Both the position numbers and the translations under genes were made by a program. From NCBI GenBank assembly GCA_965214335.1, contig CBDCBO010000013.1, forward strand, positions 434,001 to 498,000: a stretch of DNA of 64,000 nucleotides, written 5' to 3'. Positions within the stretch are counted from its first letter, which is position 1. Each line of letters starts with the position of its first letter. The notes beneath the pieces were generated by a model. The model had not been told where the DNA came from, made no database searches, and saw nothing but the letters and a program-made list of their open reading frames with translations. This stretch comes from Velthaea sp965214335 (GTDB taxonomy: Bacteria > Vulcanimicrobiota > Vulcanimicrobiia > Vulcanimicrobiales > Vulcanimicrobiaceae). Shown piece by piece: positions 35,084-43,583 of the stretch.

Positions 35084-36769
35084 TTACACAACCGGTTGTC
35101 GCGTTTCCACGATGCGGAAGCGATTGGCGACGAACGCGGCGTCCGTGAGCGACGCGTTGCCCGCCGGATTACCACCGCTGACATGGTAGTCACTAAATGC
35201 CGCTGATTGATTGACTAGCAGGCTGCCGGTGAAATTGATCGCGAGTGAAACGGCGGCGTCAGCCGCGGCTGCCGTGGCGGCGGCCACAACGTCCGGATCG
35301 GTCGAGTGCACCGTTGCGGTGATGGCGCCGCTGGTGTGCGCGCTACGCGTTGCAAGTTCCAAGCTGTGGGCGGTCGAGTCGGTCGCGATGACATATACGA
35401 TCGGTCCGAACGACTCGACGCCGTACCGGTCGAGCGCCGCCGCGTCGACGTGCGCGACAAGCGGCGTCCGGATGCGGGCCCCGGGAAAGCTGGGATGCGT
35501 TAGGGCGGCACTCTGACGCACGATACCGCTACGTTGGCTTTCGGCGGCGATCCGCGCCAAGGTCGCGTCGGATGCGATCGCTCCGAGCACGTCAGCGGCG
35601 CGTTCGGGCACGCCCAGCAACGCATCGATCGCCGTCACGAACGCGGCTGAAACGTCGGCGAACGAACGCCGGCCGGCTTCCGTCATGATGCCCTCGCGCG
35701 GCATGTAAACGTTTTGCGGCGTCGTGCACATTTGCCCCGAATATAAGCTCACCGAGAGCGCGAGGTTGCGCAGCATTCCGGCGAAGTCGGCGGTTGAGTC
35801 GATCACGACGCTATTCACGCCGGCCTTTTCGGTGTAGACGAGCGCGGCGGCGTTCGACTCGAGCCAGGCGCCGAACTCCGACGAACCAGTATAGTCGATC
35901 AGCCCGATTTCGGGGCGCAGCGCCAGTTCTTTTGCCAGCGGGCGGCCCGGCGGATCGACGGCCAAGAGTACGAGATCGGGATCGAAGCCCGCGTCGCGCA
36001 GTGTTTGACGCATCACCTCGACGGTGATCGCCAACGGCAGAATCGCTTGTGGATGCGGCTTGACGATAACCGCGTTGCCGGTAACGAGACTTGCAAACAT
36101 GCCCGGGTAGGCGTTCCAGTTTGGGAACGTCGAACAGCCGATCGTCAGCGCGATGCCGCGCGGAACGATGCGGTAGGTTTTGTCGATGCGCAGCGGTTCG
36201 GCTTTGCCCTGCGGCTTTTCCCAACGGACCGTGACCGGCACGCGCTGCATTTCATCGTAAGCATACGCGACCGCTTCGAGTGCGCGGTCTTGGGCGTGCG
36301 GACCGCCGGCCTGGAATGCCATAACAAACGCTTGGCCGGTGGTGTGCATGGTCGCTAGCGCGATCTCGAAACTCTTAGCATTGAGGCGCGCCAGCATCTC
36401 GAGTGCGACCCCGGCGCGGATGTCGGGACCGGCGTCCACCCACCGCGCCATGGCGCCGCGCGCCGCCGCCAACAACGCGTCGATCGGCGAGATCGGGTAC
36501 GCAATGTCAAGCGCGATGCCGAATGGCGAACGCTCGGTGGCCGACGTGCCGTTCGCACCGGGCTGGCCGAGCTCGAACGTAGCACCGAGCCGACCGGCAA
36601 ACGCCGCTTCGCCATCCACTTTAGCGCTGTCTCCGTAAATTTTTCCGCTTGGAACCTCAGCGAAGGCGCTCCAATACGCGCGACTCCGAATGGTCTCGCG
36701 CGCCGTTGTCAGGCGGGCGGCGTGTGCGCGAAACCACTCGTGCGCCGGCGAGGCAACCATTGAAGTCAT
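35084..36769 (-). CDS. paaN: PaaN-type aldehyde dehydrogenase of phenylacetate degradation
   Basis: 561 residues. Aldehyde-dehydrogenase superfamily member of the PaaN subgroup: long N-terminus (YWSAFAEVPSGKIYG), cofactor region TIGCSTFPNWNAYPGMFASLVTGNAVIVKPHP, IDYTGSSEFGAWLE and the catalytic Cys in SLYSGQMCTTPQN. The subgroup oxidises the aldehyde formed when the oxepin-CoA ring is opened. Only this step and a thioesterase are encoded; PaaABCE, PaaG and PaaK are absent from the window. ATG 36769 has GGAG upstream and overlaps the preceding stop (ATGA). Confidence 0.88.
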   Translation of the reverse strand: MTSMVASPAHEWFRAHAARLTTARETIRSRAYWSAFAEVPSGKIYGDSAKVDGEAAFAGRLGATFELGQPGANGTSATERSPFGIALDIAYPISPIDALLAAARGAMARWVDAGPDIRAGVALEMLARLNAKSFEIALATMHTTGQAFVMAFQAGGPHAQDRALEAVAYAYDEMQRVPVTVRWEKPQGKAEPLRIDKTYRIVPRGIALTIGCSTFPNWNAYPGMFASLVTGNAVIVKPHPQAILPLAITVEVMRQTLRDAGFDPDLVLLAVDPPGRPLAKELALRPEIGLIDYTGSSEFGAWLESNAAALVYTEKAGVNSVVIDSTADFAGMLRNLALSVSLYSGQMCTTPQNVYMPREGIMTEAGRRSFADVSAAFVTAIDALLGVPERAADVLGAIASDATLARIAAESQRSGIVRQSAALTHPSFPGARIRTPLVAHVDAAALDRYGVESFGPIVYVIATDSTAHSLELATRSAHTSGAITATVHSTDPDVVAAATAAAADAAVSLAINFTGSLLVNQSAAFSDYHVSGGNPAGNASLTDAAFVANRFRIVETRQPVV

Positions 36770-37227
36770 ACCTGCTCCTTGATAGCGGCCGCAATCGTCC
36801 GGCCCGCGGCGTCACTATATGGTCCCGCCGTCCGTGCGACGACCGATCCGTCGGACGCGACGACGAACACGTGCACGGCGGCGCGGTCGGCGATGTCGAG
36901 CGCCGCGCAAAAGGCGTCAATGTCAACGAAGAGCGGTACGGTCGCCGCGCGCGCCTCCACCGTCGTCGCGTCTTTGCGCATCGTCGCAACGATCACCCTT
37001 TCGAGCATGCGCATCGCTCGCGGCAACACCGGGAACAGCCGTCCGCCGGCCGTTCCGTCGCGCGCGAAGCGGTCGATGAACGGCACCCATGATTCGACAT
37101 CGGCGCGCGCTTTAAGGTCGAAAGCGACCAGCGCGATCGTCTCTTGGGTGACGAAATCACGCGGAAACGAGCAGCGTTCACCAGCCAAAGAAACGCCGTC
37201 GGCCGGCGGGAATATCTTCACCGTCAC
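36766..37227 (-). CDS. small protein, possibly thioredoxin-fold (ATP10-like)
   Basis: 153 residues from GTG. The alternation IALVAFDLKARADVESWVPFIDRFA...RLFPVLPR... and a C-terminal HVFVVASDGSVVARTAGPYSDAAGRTIAAAI resemble thioredoxin-like ATP10/redoxin-type folds, but no CxxC is present (Cys19 and one Cys near residue 107). I infer the fold only from pattern. Second gene of the diiron operon: starts 9 bp after the diiron gene stop and overlaps paaN by 4 bp, so it may assist the diiron protein or PaaN. Confidence 0.55.
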   Translation of the reverse strand: MTVKIFPPADGVSLAGERCSFPRDFVTQETIALVAFDLKARADVESWVPFIDRFARDGTAGGRLFPVLPRAMRMLERVIVATMRKDATTVEARAATVPLFVDIDAFCAALDIADRAAVHVFVVASDGSVVARTAGPYSDAAGRTIAAAIKEQV

Positions 37228-37236
37228 CGGTCGGCG

Positions 37237-38277
37237 TTAAAAAACCGGAATGATATCTTCGGGCCCAATGTGCCCGACGTCGACACCGTCGAGGTCAAGC
37301 TCGGGAATCGCCGGGAAGTCGATTCCCCATTCGCCGACGATCGCCCGTACGCGCGCCAGCGCCGTCCGCCAGTTGTCCGCTTGTTCCTCAAACGTCAGTA
37401 CGCCTAAACCGCCTTCGCGCGCGTGCTGTACGAGCACGCGATGATTCGCCAAAAAATAGTCGGGGATGTCCCAAAACTGATTCGGCGGTTCCCATAAAAT
37501 CATCGACAGAAAGACGAAGCCGGCACGCAGTTGTTTGGTGATCAAGGTCTTGTGCTCGGGCGCCAGACCGGGCCAGTCTTTCTCCAGAATCGTCAGGCAG
37601 ATCGCAAGGTGGCGCGCTTCATCCTGACCGACCTTCTTGAAGATCTCGGTAAACAGGGGATGCGTCGCTTTCTTGGACATGCCGAAAAACAACGTCGAAC
37701 TGGCGACTTCGCCCAGCATGAACGACGTGAACAGCACGCTGAGCGGATACTTGCCCAGCGACTCGGAGTAGCCGCTCCAATAGCGGCCGCCGTTATGGTA
37801 CAGCCATTCGATGTTATTTTTGGCGGCGCGCTCGAGATCGGTGACCGCATCGAAATCCAATGGGCCACCGGGAACGAGACCCTGGATCGCGCGCTGACAC
37901 ACTTCCTCATGATTCATTTCGTCTTTAGTGATCGAGAAAAAACACTTGCGAATCGGATCCTCGGTGTGCTGTTCGAACGCGTGAATCGTAGCCTTGGCAA
38001 ACACCGCCGGTCCCGACCCGTCGAAATTCGCGAGAACGGCGTACCAATACATGATGCCGATGCGCTGCTCGGGCGTAAAAGCATTCGGGTCGAGCGTATC
38101 CCAGGCGAAATCCGACGGATTCCACGTATTGCGTTTCGAGCGCTCGTAAATCTCGACGAGCTTGGGCGTCTCGACCCGCCACTCCATCGGGTAGATGTTC
38201 GGCTGCGGGACGGCCGGCGCGGGACGGAAACCGCCCGGCGGGACGATCAGCTGCGGGGTCGAGGCGATGGTTGCCAT
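37237..38277 (-). CDS. ferritin-like diiron carboxylate protein (R2/oxygenase type)
   Basis: 346 residues. A complete six-ligand diiron set in four helices: D86 (NFDGSGP), E120 and H123 (DEMNH), E190 (GEVASS), E220 and H223 (DEARH). The NTWNPSDFAWDTLDP stretch before helix B resembles ribonucleotide-reductase R2 and R2-like oxidases. No R1 subunit is nearby. First gene of an operon with paaN and paaI, so an oxygenase or desaturase acting on an aromatic or acyl-CoA substrate is a reasonable inference; a stress-related oxidase is the alternative. Preceded by a complete promoter/operator. Confidence 0.85.
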   Translation of the reverse strand: MATIASTPQLIVPPGGFRPAPAVPQPNIYPMEWRVETPKLVEIYERSKRNTWNPSDFAWDTLDPNAFTPEQRIGIMYWYAVLANFDGSGPAVFAKATIHAFEQHTEDPIRKCFFSITKDEMNHEEVCQRAIQGLVPGGPLDFDAVTDLERAAKNNIEWLYHNGGRYWSGYSESLGKYPLSVLFTSFMLGEVASSTLFFGMSKKATHPLFTEIFKKVGQDEARHLAICLTILEKDWPGLAPEHKTLITKQLRAGFVFLSMILWEPPNQFWDIPDYFLANHRVLVQHAREGGLGVLTFEEQADNWRTALARVRAIVGEWGIDFPAIPELDLDGVDVGHIGPEDIIPVF

Positions 38278-38284
38278 CCGGAAG

Positions 38285-38308
38285 TCTCCCTACCAATTGG
38301 TAGGGAGA
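38285..38308. promoter_or_regulatory. perfect 24-bp palindromic operator upstream of the diiron-paaN operon
   Basis: The half-site TCTCCCTACCAA is followed directly by its exact reverse complement. On the minus strand it begins at the last base of the -10 hexamer, spans the predicted transcription start, and its distal arm supplies the AGGGAGA Shine-Dalgarno, 8 bp before the ATG. The length and ACCAATTGGT core suit a TetR-family dimer or dimer pair. Confidence 0.8.
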
Positions 38309-38337
38309 TGATACGCCCGTTGTGCGAGTCGCGTCAA
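38308..38337 (-). promoter_or_regulatory. sigma70-type promoter of the diiron-paaN operon
   Basis: On the minus strand -35 TTGACG (38337-38332) and -10 TATCAT (38313-38308) are 18 bp apart, five of six matches each. Predicted start near 38301, inside the palindrome, giving a leader of about 24 nt. Confidence 0.7.
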
Positions 38338-38370
38338 GCGCCGCAGCGCACCGCAACGCGACCAAACGCG

Positions 38371-38922
38371 CTACGGGAGCCGCGTAATGGTGACCAAATA
38401 CGATGTGGCAGGCACGACCAGAGCTGCCGTCAGCTGGTATGAAAAGCTCAAGGTATTGCCCGCCGGCGTCGCCGTTGTCGGGTCTTGTAGCCAACCGATG
38501 CCGGGCACGAACAACGCTAGTGCATACTGCGCCGCCGGTGGTAATGTCGTCGTCGAAGTAAACGTGCCGCTCACGCTGCCGCCGGCCGTAAACGTTGTTG
38601 TTGTTCCGGTCGTTATCGTTGCGTAGATCAGCGGCGTGCCGGGTGCGGCCGGCGTGTTTGCCGGCGGCGCGGCGGCGGGAATAATAACGGCCGTCGTACC
38701 CGTTGAAGCCGCCGGAATCGTCACGGTTGACGATCCACTGGGAAAGCCCGTCGTAACGCTTCCACCGGCCGCCGGCACCGACGTCGTTTGAGTTCCCGTC
38801 GGTACCGGCGCCGGCGAAGCTTGCGGCAGCGCCGATACGGGTCCGTTGCTCGTGCTGTTACAGCCGCTTACGGCTAACAGTAGCAGTGTCGACGCCGTAA
38901 AATAAACAGTTCTTAATTTCAC
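38371..38922 (-). CDS. Ser/Thr/Pro-rich lipoprotein
   Basis: 183 residues from GTG 38922 (GAGGT upstream). The signal peptide ends in a lipobox VSGC at about residue 20. The mature protein is rich in Ser, Thr, Pro, Ala and Gly with repeated TTGTTTTFTAGG-like patches and a C-terminal IgG-like beta stretch. No catalytic motif. A PAAAPPAN linker is also found in the exported protein at 41678, suggesting related surface proteins around the PNGase gene. Confidence 0.7.
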   Translation of the reverse strand: MKLRTVYFTASTLLLLAVSGCNSTSNGPVSALPQASPAPVPTGTQTTSVPAAGGSVTTGFPSGSSTVTIPAASTGTTAVIIPAAAPPANTPAAPGTPLIYATITTGTTTTFTAGGSVSGTFTSTTTLPPAAQYALALFVPGIGWLQDPTTATPAGNTLSFSYQLTAALVVPATSYLVTITRLP

Positions 38923-38953
38923 TTCCACACCTCGTGAAAAAGAAGGGTGTCGT

Positions 38954-38973
38954 GTCGGTTCACGGCAACCGAC
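38954..38973. repeat. inverted repeat in a divergent intergenic region
   Basis: GTCGGTT (38954-38960) and AACCGAC (38967-38973) are exact inverted copies around a 6-nt loop, followed on the plus strand by a T-rich tract. It sits between the lipoprotein and the outer-membrane-like gene and could be an operator. Confidence 0.4.
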
Positions 38974-39040
38974 GAGCATCCTATTTTTTAATTTTCATTT
39001 GACGCAAGCTAAACATGTGATGCTTACGTTGGAGAGCGAA

Positions 39041-39763
39041 ATGAACACGTCACAACGACAGAACGTGATTCGCGCATACGCCTTGATATCAAGCCTGCTC
39101 ATTGCGTTAATGTTAATAAGCACTGCCCACGCTGCTATGGCAAATCAAACCGCTATCGGCATTGGTGCCGGAACGCTGGGCGCGGCGCTCGATCTGAGCC
39201 GGACCGTCGATCCGGCAACGACGTTGCGTGTGACGTTCGGAACCTTTGACCTGAGGCGTCCCGCTGCGTTCAACAACGTCGTCATCGACGTGCAGACGAA
39301 TCTACGGTTGACCGAACATTTTCGCTTGCAAACCGCCGGTCTCTACGTCGAGCGCCGAATCGGCTCGTCATTGCACCTTACAGCCGGTGCTCTTTTGAAT
39401 CGAAACACCATTTCGGCCGTTAGCGTCGCGGCCGACTCGAGCGTGATCATCAACCACTACGCCTACTCGGCCGCGAACGCCGGCCAGATTTTCACGTTCG
39501 TGAAGTGGATGCCCGTCGCGCCCTATGTCGGCTTTGGCTTCGGCCCGCGCATCGGCGACCGTCGACGCGTAGCCTTCGTCGCCGAGGTCGGAGCGTATTA
39601 CGAAGGCCCCGCGGCCGTGACCTTCGATTCGAATGGAGCGATTCGCGCCAACGCGGCGTTGTTCGCACCGTACTTTACAAATTTAGAAAATCAACTGTCG
39701 CGCGAACTGTCCCCCGTCGAAGTCTATCCGGTGTGTCAGTTCGCGCTGCGGCTGCGCATGTAA
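39041..39763 (+). CDS. exported, probable outer-membrane beta-barrel protein
   Basis: 240 residues from ATG 39041, preceded by GGAGAG. The signal peptide (ALISSLLIALMLISTAHAAMA) is followed by alternating amphipathic strands (TTLRVTFGTFDLRR, NLRLTEHFRLQTAGLYVERRI, VAPYVGFGFGPRIG, AFVAEVGAYYEGP). It ends CQFALRLRM, so it lacks the classic terminal Phe. I do not recognise a named family. Convergent with the PNGase A-type gene. Confidence 0.65.
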   Translation: MNTSQRQNVIRAYALISSLLIALMLISTAHAAMANQTAIGIGAGTLGAALDLSRTVDPATTLRVTFGTFDLRRPAAFNNVVIDVQTNLRLTEHFRLQTAGLYVERRIGSSLHLTAGALLNRNTISAVSVAADSSVIINHYAYSAANAGQIFTFVKWMPVAPYVGFGFGPRIGDRRRVAFVAEVGAYYEGPAAVTFDSNGAIRANAALFAPYFTNLENQLSRELSPVEVYPVCQFALRLRM

Positions 39764-39787
39764 CGCTCCGCAGCGACATGACGATAC

Positions 39788-41521
39788 TTACTTACAGCCG
39801 ATGTCGACGTTGACGAAGACCACGAGATTTCGGGCCGCGACTTTACGGCCGTAACATCCGCCCGTCGAGTCGCCGGCTTGATAAATCTGCGAACTGGCGT
39901 TGTTGCTGAATCCGGTGAAGTTCCCGGAAGCATCGAAGTGCAGCGTGTCTTGGGGTGACACCGTATCGGAAACAAAGCTCCAAGACGGCGGTCCATGCGC
40001 GACGGAACCGGAAGTCGAGATGACGTATCCCTGGTGCACGCTCGTCTGTTGCTGCGCGGTCCCGTCGGCGTTGACCGAGTAATCGTAGAACAGCTGCAAG
40101 GGATAGTTGAACCACGTTTGCACACTGCTGGGCGACGCGCCGCCGATAAAGGTCGATGCTGAAACGGTCTCATCCTGGGAAATGGCTTGTTCGAATTGCG
40201 TTGGTGAATTGACGATCGCCTCGTGCTGCACGAATTGGATCGACTCGTTCACTTGGGTGCGCACGAAACCGTGCGAGGTCTGCAGATGCCCTGAGAGGGC
40301 GAAGCTGCGGGCTGAACGCGTATTGACCGTACCGTCCGGGTTGAACGTACCGTGTTCGCTCACTACTTCCGGCGGCGTCGCGGCCAGCGTGTCGGTGTCG
40401 AGCCCACCGGTCAAAGCACTCGCTCCGGCATCGAGAAACAGCAGCAGGTTACCGGTCACGGCAAAGAAGTTATTTGCATTGAACTCCGTCAGTGCAACGG
40501 TATGCGACCCGCCCGTATCGAGTTGGCCGGCGAACGGCGTCAGGTCAATGCGGTAGGGCACGAAGTTCAGCGTCTGCACGCCCGGAATCGGCGCCCATAA
40601 GAACGGGTCGATGCCGCCGGTGAAGATCCACGGATAGACCGGTGAAACACCGGCCGGCTTGCCGTCCACCGCGGCGTCCGTTTCGCGAAAGGCCGTATTT
40701 CCGCAATCATTGAGCGGTCCGGTGAGATTGTTCGGTACGCACGTGTACCAGAATTCATCCGCGCTCTGGCTCTGGGCGATGACGTCGAGGTAGGCACGCT
40801 CGACGTTTTTCGGCGGCGTAAACACCGTCGCGAGTACGCTCGACGATGACGAGAGCGGCACGGCATCGCCCAGCGGGTCGGCGAGTGGAACGACGACATC
40901 GGCAACCCGCGGTGCGGGATACTTCGCGTCGGGCGGATAGAACGCAAGCGTCGCCGAGCCGTAAATAATGCCGGTATACTGTTGATTCACCACGTTGCCG
41001 AGCGAGATCTGACCGCTCTGCGGCCGGCGAAAGAGTGCCGAGAGATCGGTCTCATCGCGCCCGACCGTCCACGCCGGTCCCTCGTTGGCAAACGGTTCGG
41101 CGGTGGTGCCGAAAAATATCGTCGATCCGCCCAGCCCAATCTCGGCCGTCCGGTCGAATTGCACGCCCGGCGTCACCGAGAAGTGCACGCTTAGAACGAC
41201 TTTCGACCACGGAGCCGCACATGCCGCGGGCGGCATAAACTGAAACGGCTTCGGGGTGAAATCCTCGAACGCCAGGTTCTTGAACAGCGGAACGACGCAC
41301 GGCGTGGTGTCGGGACGCGCCACCGGCGGATCGGCCGGGGTAATGTTCGACGGGACGATCGCGGCGCGAACCGCGCGCAATCGCGGCGCTCCGGCGGATA
41401 TGCCATGCGGATGCGCAGCGCGGACACTCGTTGCGCTCTGGGCCGCGAGTGGGCACATCGCCGACCATAGCGCGAACGCGCCGGCGAAAGCGCAGCCGCG
41501 CGCTGAGACATACTCAAACAT
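39788..41521 (-). CDS. secreted peptide-N4-asparagine amidase (PNGase A type)
   Basis: 577 residues. A signal peptide (about 1-28, ending PLAAQSA) precedes a PNGase A domain: the N-terminal beta-sandwich with FDRTAEIGLGGSTIFFGTTAEP, then DEFWYTCVPN and VYPWIFTGGIDPFLWAPIPGVQTLNFVPYRIDLTPFAG, the hallmark of plant/fungal-type peptide:N-glycanases. The enzyme cuts the bond between Asn and N-linked glycan. Start ATG 41521 leaves a normal signal peptide; the frame is open to 41698 but that would overlap the next gene's start. Likely used to scavenge eukaryotic glycoproteins. Confidence 0.85.
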   Translation of the reverse strand: MFEYVSARGCAFAGAFALWSAMCPLAAQSATSVRAAHPHGISAGAPRLRAVRAAIVPSNITPADPPVARPDTTPCVVPLFKNLAFEDFTPKPFQFMPPAACAAPWSKVVLSVHFSVTPGVQFDRTAEIGLGGSTIFFGTTAEPFANEGPAWTVGRDETDLSALFRRPQSGQISLGNVVNQQYTGIIYGSATLAFYPPDAKYPAPRVADVVVPLADPLGDAVPLSSSSSVLATVFTPPKNVERAYLDVIAQSQSADEFWYTCVPNNLTGPLNDCGNTAFRETDAAVDGKPAGVSPVYPWIFTGGIDPFLWAPIPGVQTLNFVPYRIDLTPFAGQLDTGGSHTVALTEFNANNFFAVTGNLLLFLDAGASALTGGLDTDTLAATPPEVVSEHGTFNPDGTVNTRSARSFALSGHLQTSHGFVRTQVNESIQFVQHEAIVNSPTQFEQAISQDETVSASTFIGGASPSSVQTWFNYPLQLFYDYSVNADGTAQQQTSVHQGYVISTSGSVAHGPPSWSFVSDTVSPQDTLHFDASGNFTGFSNNASSQIYQAGDSTGGCYGRKVAARNLVVFVNVDIGCK

Positions 41522-41677
41522 AAGCTTGCCGATCGGGGAAAATGCGCTGCCGGCAATGCTCGAACGCACGAGCCGCCTGGCGGTGCAATTTGGTGGATCC
41601 ATGCTCGATCGTCCTGCTCCGGCAGCGCGCAGCTTGCGACGGCGCGGTAGCGTGTGACCCGCGCGCGTTCGGGGCAC

Positions 41678-42184
41678 ATGAGCCTGGCAATGCAACAACT
41701 GCTTTATCGAGCCGCAGCCGTACTGACGATCAGTGTCCTAGCGTGCGCCGCCGCGGACGCCCAGACGACCGGCGCAAGTACCCAAACGCCGGGCGCGACG
41801 ACAGCGGCTCCGCCGACGAATTTGCCCGCCGCGGCACCGCCCGCGAATCCACCGGAAAATCCGCTCGTGACGACCCGCGTTCGCGATGCGTTTTTGGCCT
41901 GGCAAAGCGGCCGCATCGACCGTAAAACGTATTCGCCGAACGCCGGCGGCACGTATAGCGATCCGGTCATCGCCCAGGTTTCGCCCGATCTGAACGCGGT
42001 CGGCGCGCCGCAGACCGTTACGTATCGGACGGCGTCACTGCTGCTGGGCGACTTGGTGTATCGCTACGATATTGTCGGCGCGACGGGTACGGTCTCGGTG
42101 CTGTACGCACTCGATATGAACGGCCGAACCGACAACATCGTTTTTACACCCGTTATTTTTCGCACGGTGGTGCCCGCGCAGTAA
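41678..42184 (+). CDS. exported protein of unknown function
   Basis: 168 residues. A signal peptide (LLYRAAAVLTISVLACAAADA) is followed by a Thr/Ala/Pro-rich linker with PAAAPPAN, then a globular part (VRDAFLAWQSGRIDRKTYSP..., TASLLLGDLVYRYDIVG, VSVLYALDMNGRTDNIVF) that looks like a small alpha+beta fold (NTF2-like possible). Divergent from the PNGase A gene. Confidence 0.65.
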   Translation: MSLAMQQLLYRAAAVLTISVLACAAADAQTTGASTQTPGATTAAPPTNLPAAAPPANPPENPLVTTRVRDAFLAWQSGRIDRKTYSPNAGGTYSDPVIAQVSPDLNAVGAPQTVTYRTASLLLGDLVYRYDIVGATGTVSVLYALDMNGRTDNIVFTPVIFRTVVPAQ

Positions 42185-42192
42185 CGCCCGCG

Positions 42193-43554
42193 TCAGGCGG
42201 CGAGATCCTCGGCGACGCGGCCAAGTATCTCACCCATCGTCGGATGCAAATGCGGCATCTCGGCGACATCGGTGACGGTTGCGCCGCGATCGATGAAGGC
42301 AATCGCTTCACCGATTAGATCGATTGCTTCAGAACCGACAATCGCCACGCCGACGATGCGGCCGGCCTCATCGGCCACCATCTTCACGAAACCCGTCGCC
42401 GCGTTTGAAACAAGAGCTTTGCCGACTTCGCTAAACGGATGGTGTTTGACGCGCACGCGAATCCCACGCGCCGCGCAGTCACGCTCGGTCAAGCCCGCTA
42501 CAGCGACCTGCGGTTGGGTATAGACCGCGTGCGCTTCGAACCGGTCGAAGTCGGCCTTCACCGGGTGCTCGGCAAACGCGTTCTGAACGGCGAGCCGGCC
42601 GGCATACATTGCGACATGGACTAAACACCGCCGCCCGACAACATCGCCGGCGGCAAAAATGTTGCGGTTGGTCGTGCGCAAATAGGGGTCGATCGCGAGC
42701 TTTCCGTCGCCGGCGAGCACGCCCGCGACATCGAGCTGTAAGTCGCTGAAATTCGGGACCCGGCCGGTGGCCAGCAACACGGCGTCAACGGTGATACTCG
42801 TTACCACGTCGCCGACCGTGTAACTGACGATGGTGTGCGCCCCGGGTTTCGCGCAGCGTTCGATCGTGGCATCGAGCACGACGTCGACGCCTTCGGCCCG
42901 CAGCGCTTCGGCGATCGCGTCGCCGACGTCGAAATCCTCGTTGCGCAGCACGTGCGCGCCGTCTTCGAACAGCGTTACGCGCGAACCCAAGCGCGCAAAA
43001 TACTGAGCGAATTCGCAGCCGACCGGACCGCCGCCGATCACCGCGACGGCCGCCGGCACCGATGTCATTTCAAGCACATCGTCACTGAGCAGAAAGCCCG
43101 CTTCGCGCAAGCCCGGTATCGGCGGCGCGACGACGCGTGAACCCGTCGCCAGAACGAAACGGTCGGCGCTGATGCGCCGGCCGCCGACGTCCACGGCGTC
43201 ACGGGCCACGAAACGGGCGCTGCCGCGTACGAGCGGAAAGCGTTCTAATTCGTGCAACCGGTCTTCGGAAAAGTAATCGACGAGTTCGCGCTTGCGATTG
43301 ATGATTGCCGGCAAATCGACCCGGACCGGCCCCGTGTCCACGCCCACGCCGGCCGCGCTATCGACGTCGCCCAAACGTTCGGTAGAACTCAGGAGCGTCT
43401 TGGCCGGCATGCAGCCGCGTAGAATGCACGTACCGCCTAAATCGCCCGGCCCGCTGATGAGCACCAAACGCCGGCCGGCCGCCGCGGCCGCTTCGGCCGC
43501 CGCGAAGCCGGCCGTCCCGGCACCGATAATGCACACTTCGTAGCGCTCTTCCAT
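42193..43554 (-). CDS. FAD-dependent pyridine nucleotide-disulfide oxidoreductase
   Basis: 453 residues. FAD-binding GAGTAGFAAAEAAAAAG, redox pair in GGTCILRGCMPAK (CxxxxC), NAD(P)-binding GGGPVGCEFAQYF, and C-terminal catalytic HLHPTMGE. This is the dihydrolipoamide dehydrogenase/mercuric reductase/glutathione reductase superfamily; the substrate cannot be fixed. No E2 or lipoyl protein is adjacent, so it is unlikely to be a standard Lpd. Last gene of the efflux operon, 29 bp after the TetR gene, which hints at detoxification of a redox-active compound. I use ATG 43554; upstream codons overlap tetR. Confidence 0.85.
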   Translation of the reverse strand: MEERYEVCIIGAGTAGFAAAEAAAAAGRRLVLISGPGDLGGTCILRGCMPAKTLLSSTERLGDVDSAAGVGVDTGPVRVDLPAIINRKRELVDYFSEDRLHELERFPLVRGSARFVARDAVDVGGRRISADRFVLATGSRVVAPPIPGLREAGFLLSDDVLEMTSVPAAVAVIGGGPVGCEFAQYFARLGSRVTLFEDGAHVLRNEDFDVGDAIAEALRAEGVDVVLDATIERCAKPGAHTIVSYTVGDVVTSITVDAVLLATGRVPNFSDLQLDVAGVLAGDGKLAIDPYLRTTNRNIFAAGDVVGRRCLVHVAMYAGRLAVQNAFAEHPVKADFDRFEAHAVYTQPQVAVAGLTERDCAARGIRVRVKHHPFSEVGKALVSNAATGFVKMVADEAGRIVGVAIVGSEAIDLIGEAIAFIDRGATVTDVAEMPHLHPTMGEILGRVAEDLAA

Positions 43555-43583
43555 CGTGCGCCGCTTACCCCGAAGGACGCCAG

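Noticed and set aside
36779..37240. 153-residue plus-strand frame opposite the thioredoxin-like gene
   Set aside because: Ser/Thr/Ala-rich antisense frame without domain; the minus-strand frame fits the operon spacing and ATGA overlap.
38285..38308. RNA hairpin sequestering the Shine-Dalgarno of the diiron gene
   Set aside because: The predicted transcription start falls inside the palindrome, so the mRNA would contain only part of it; a DNA operator is the simpler reading.
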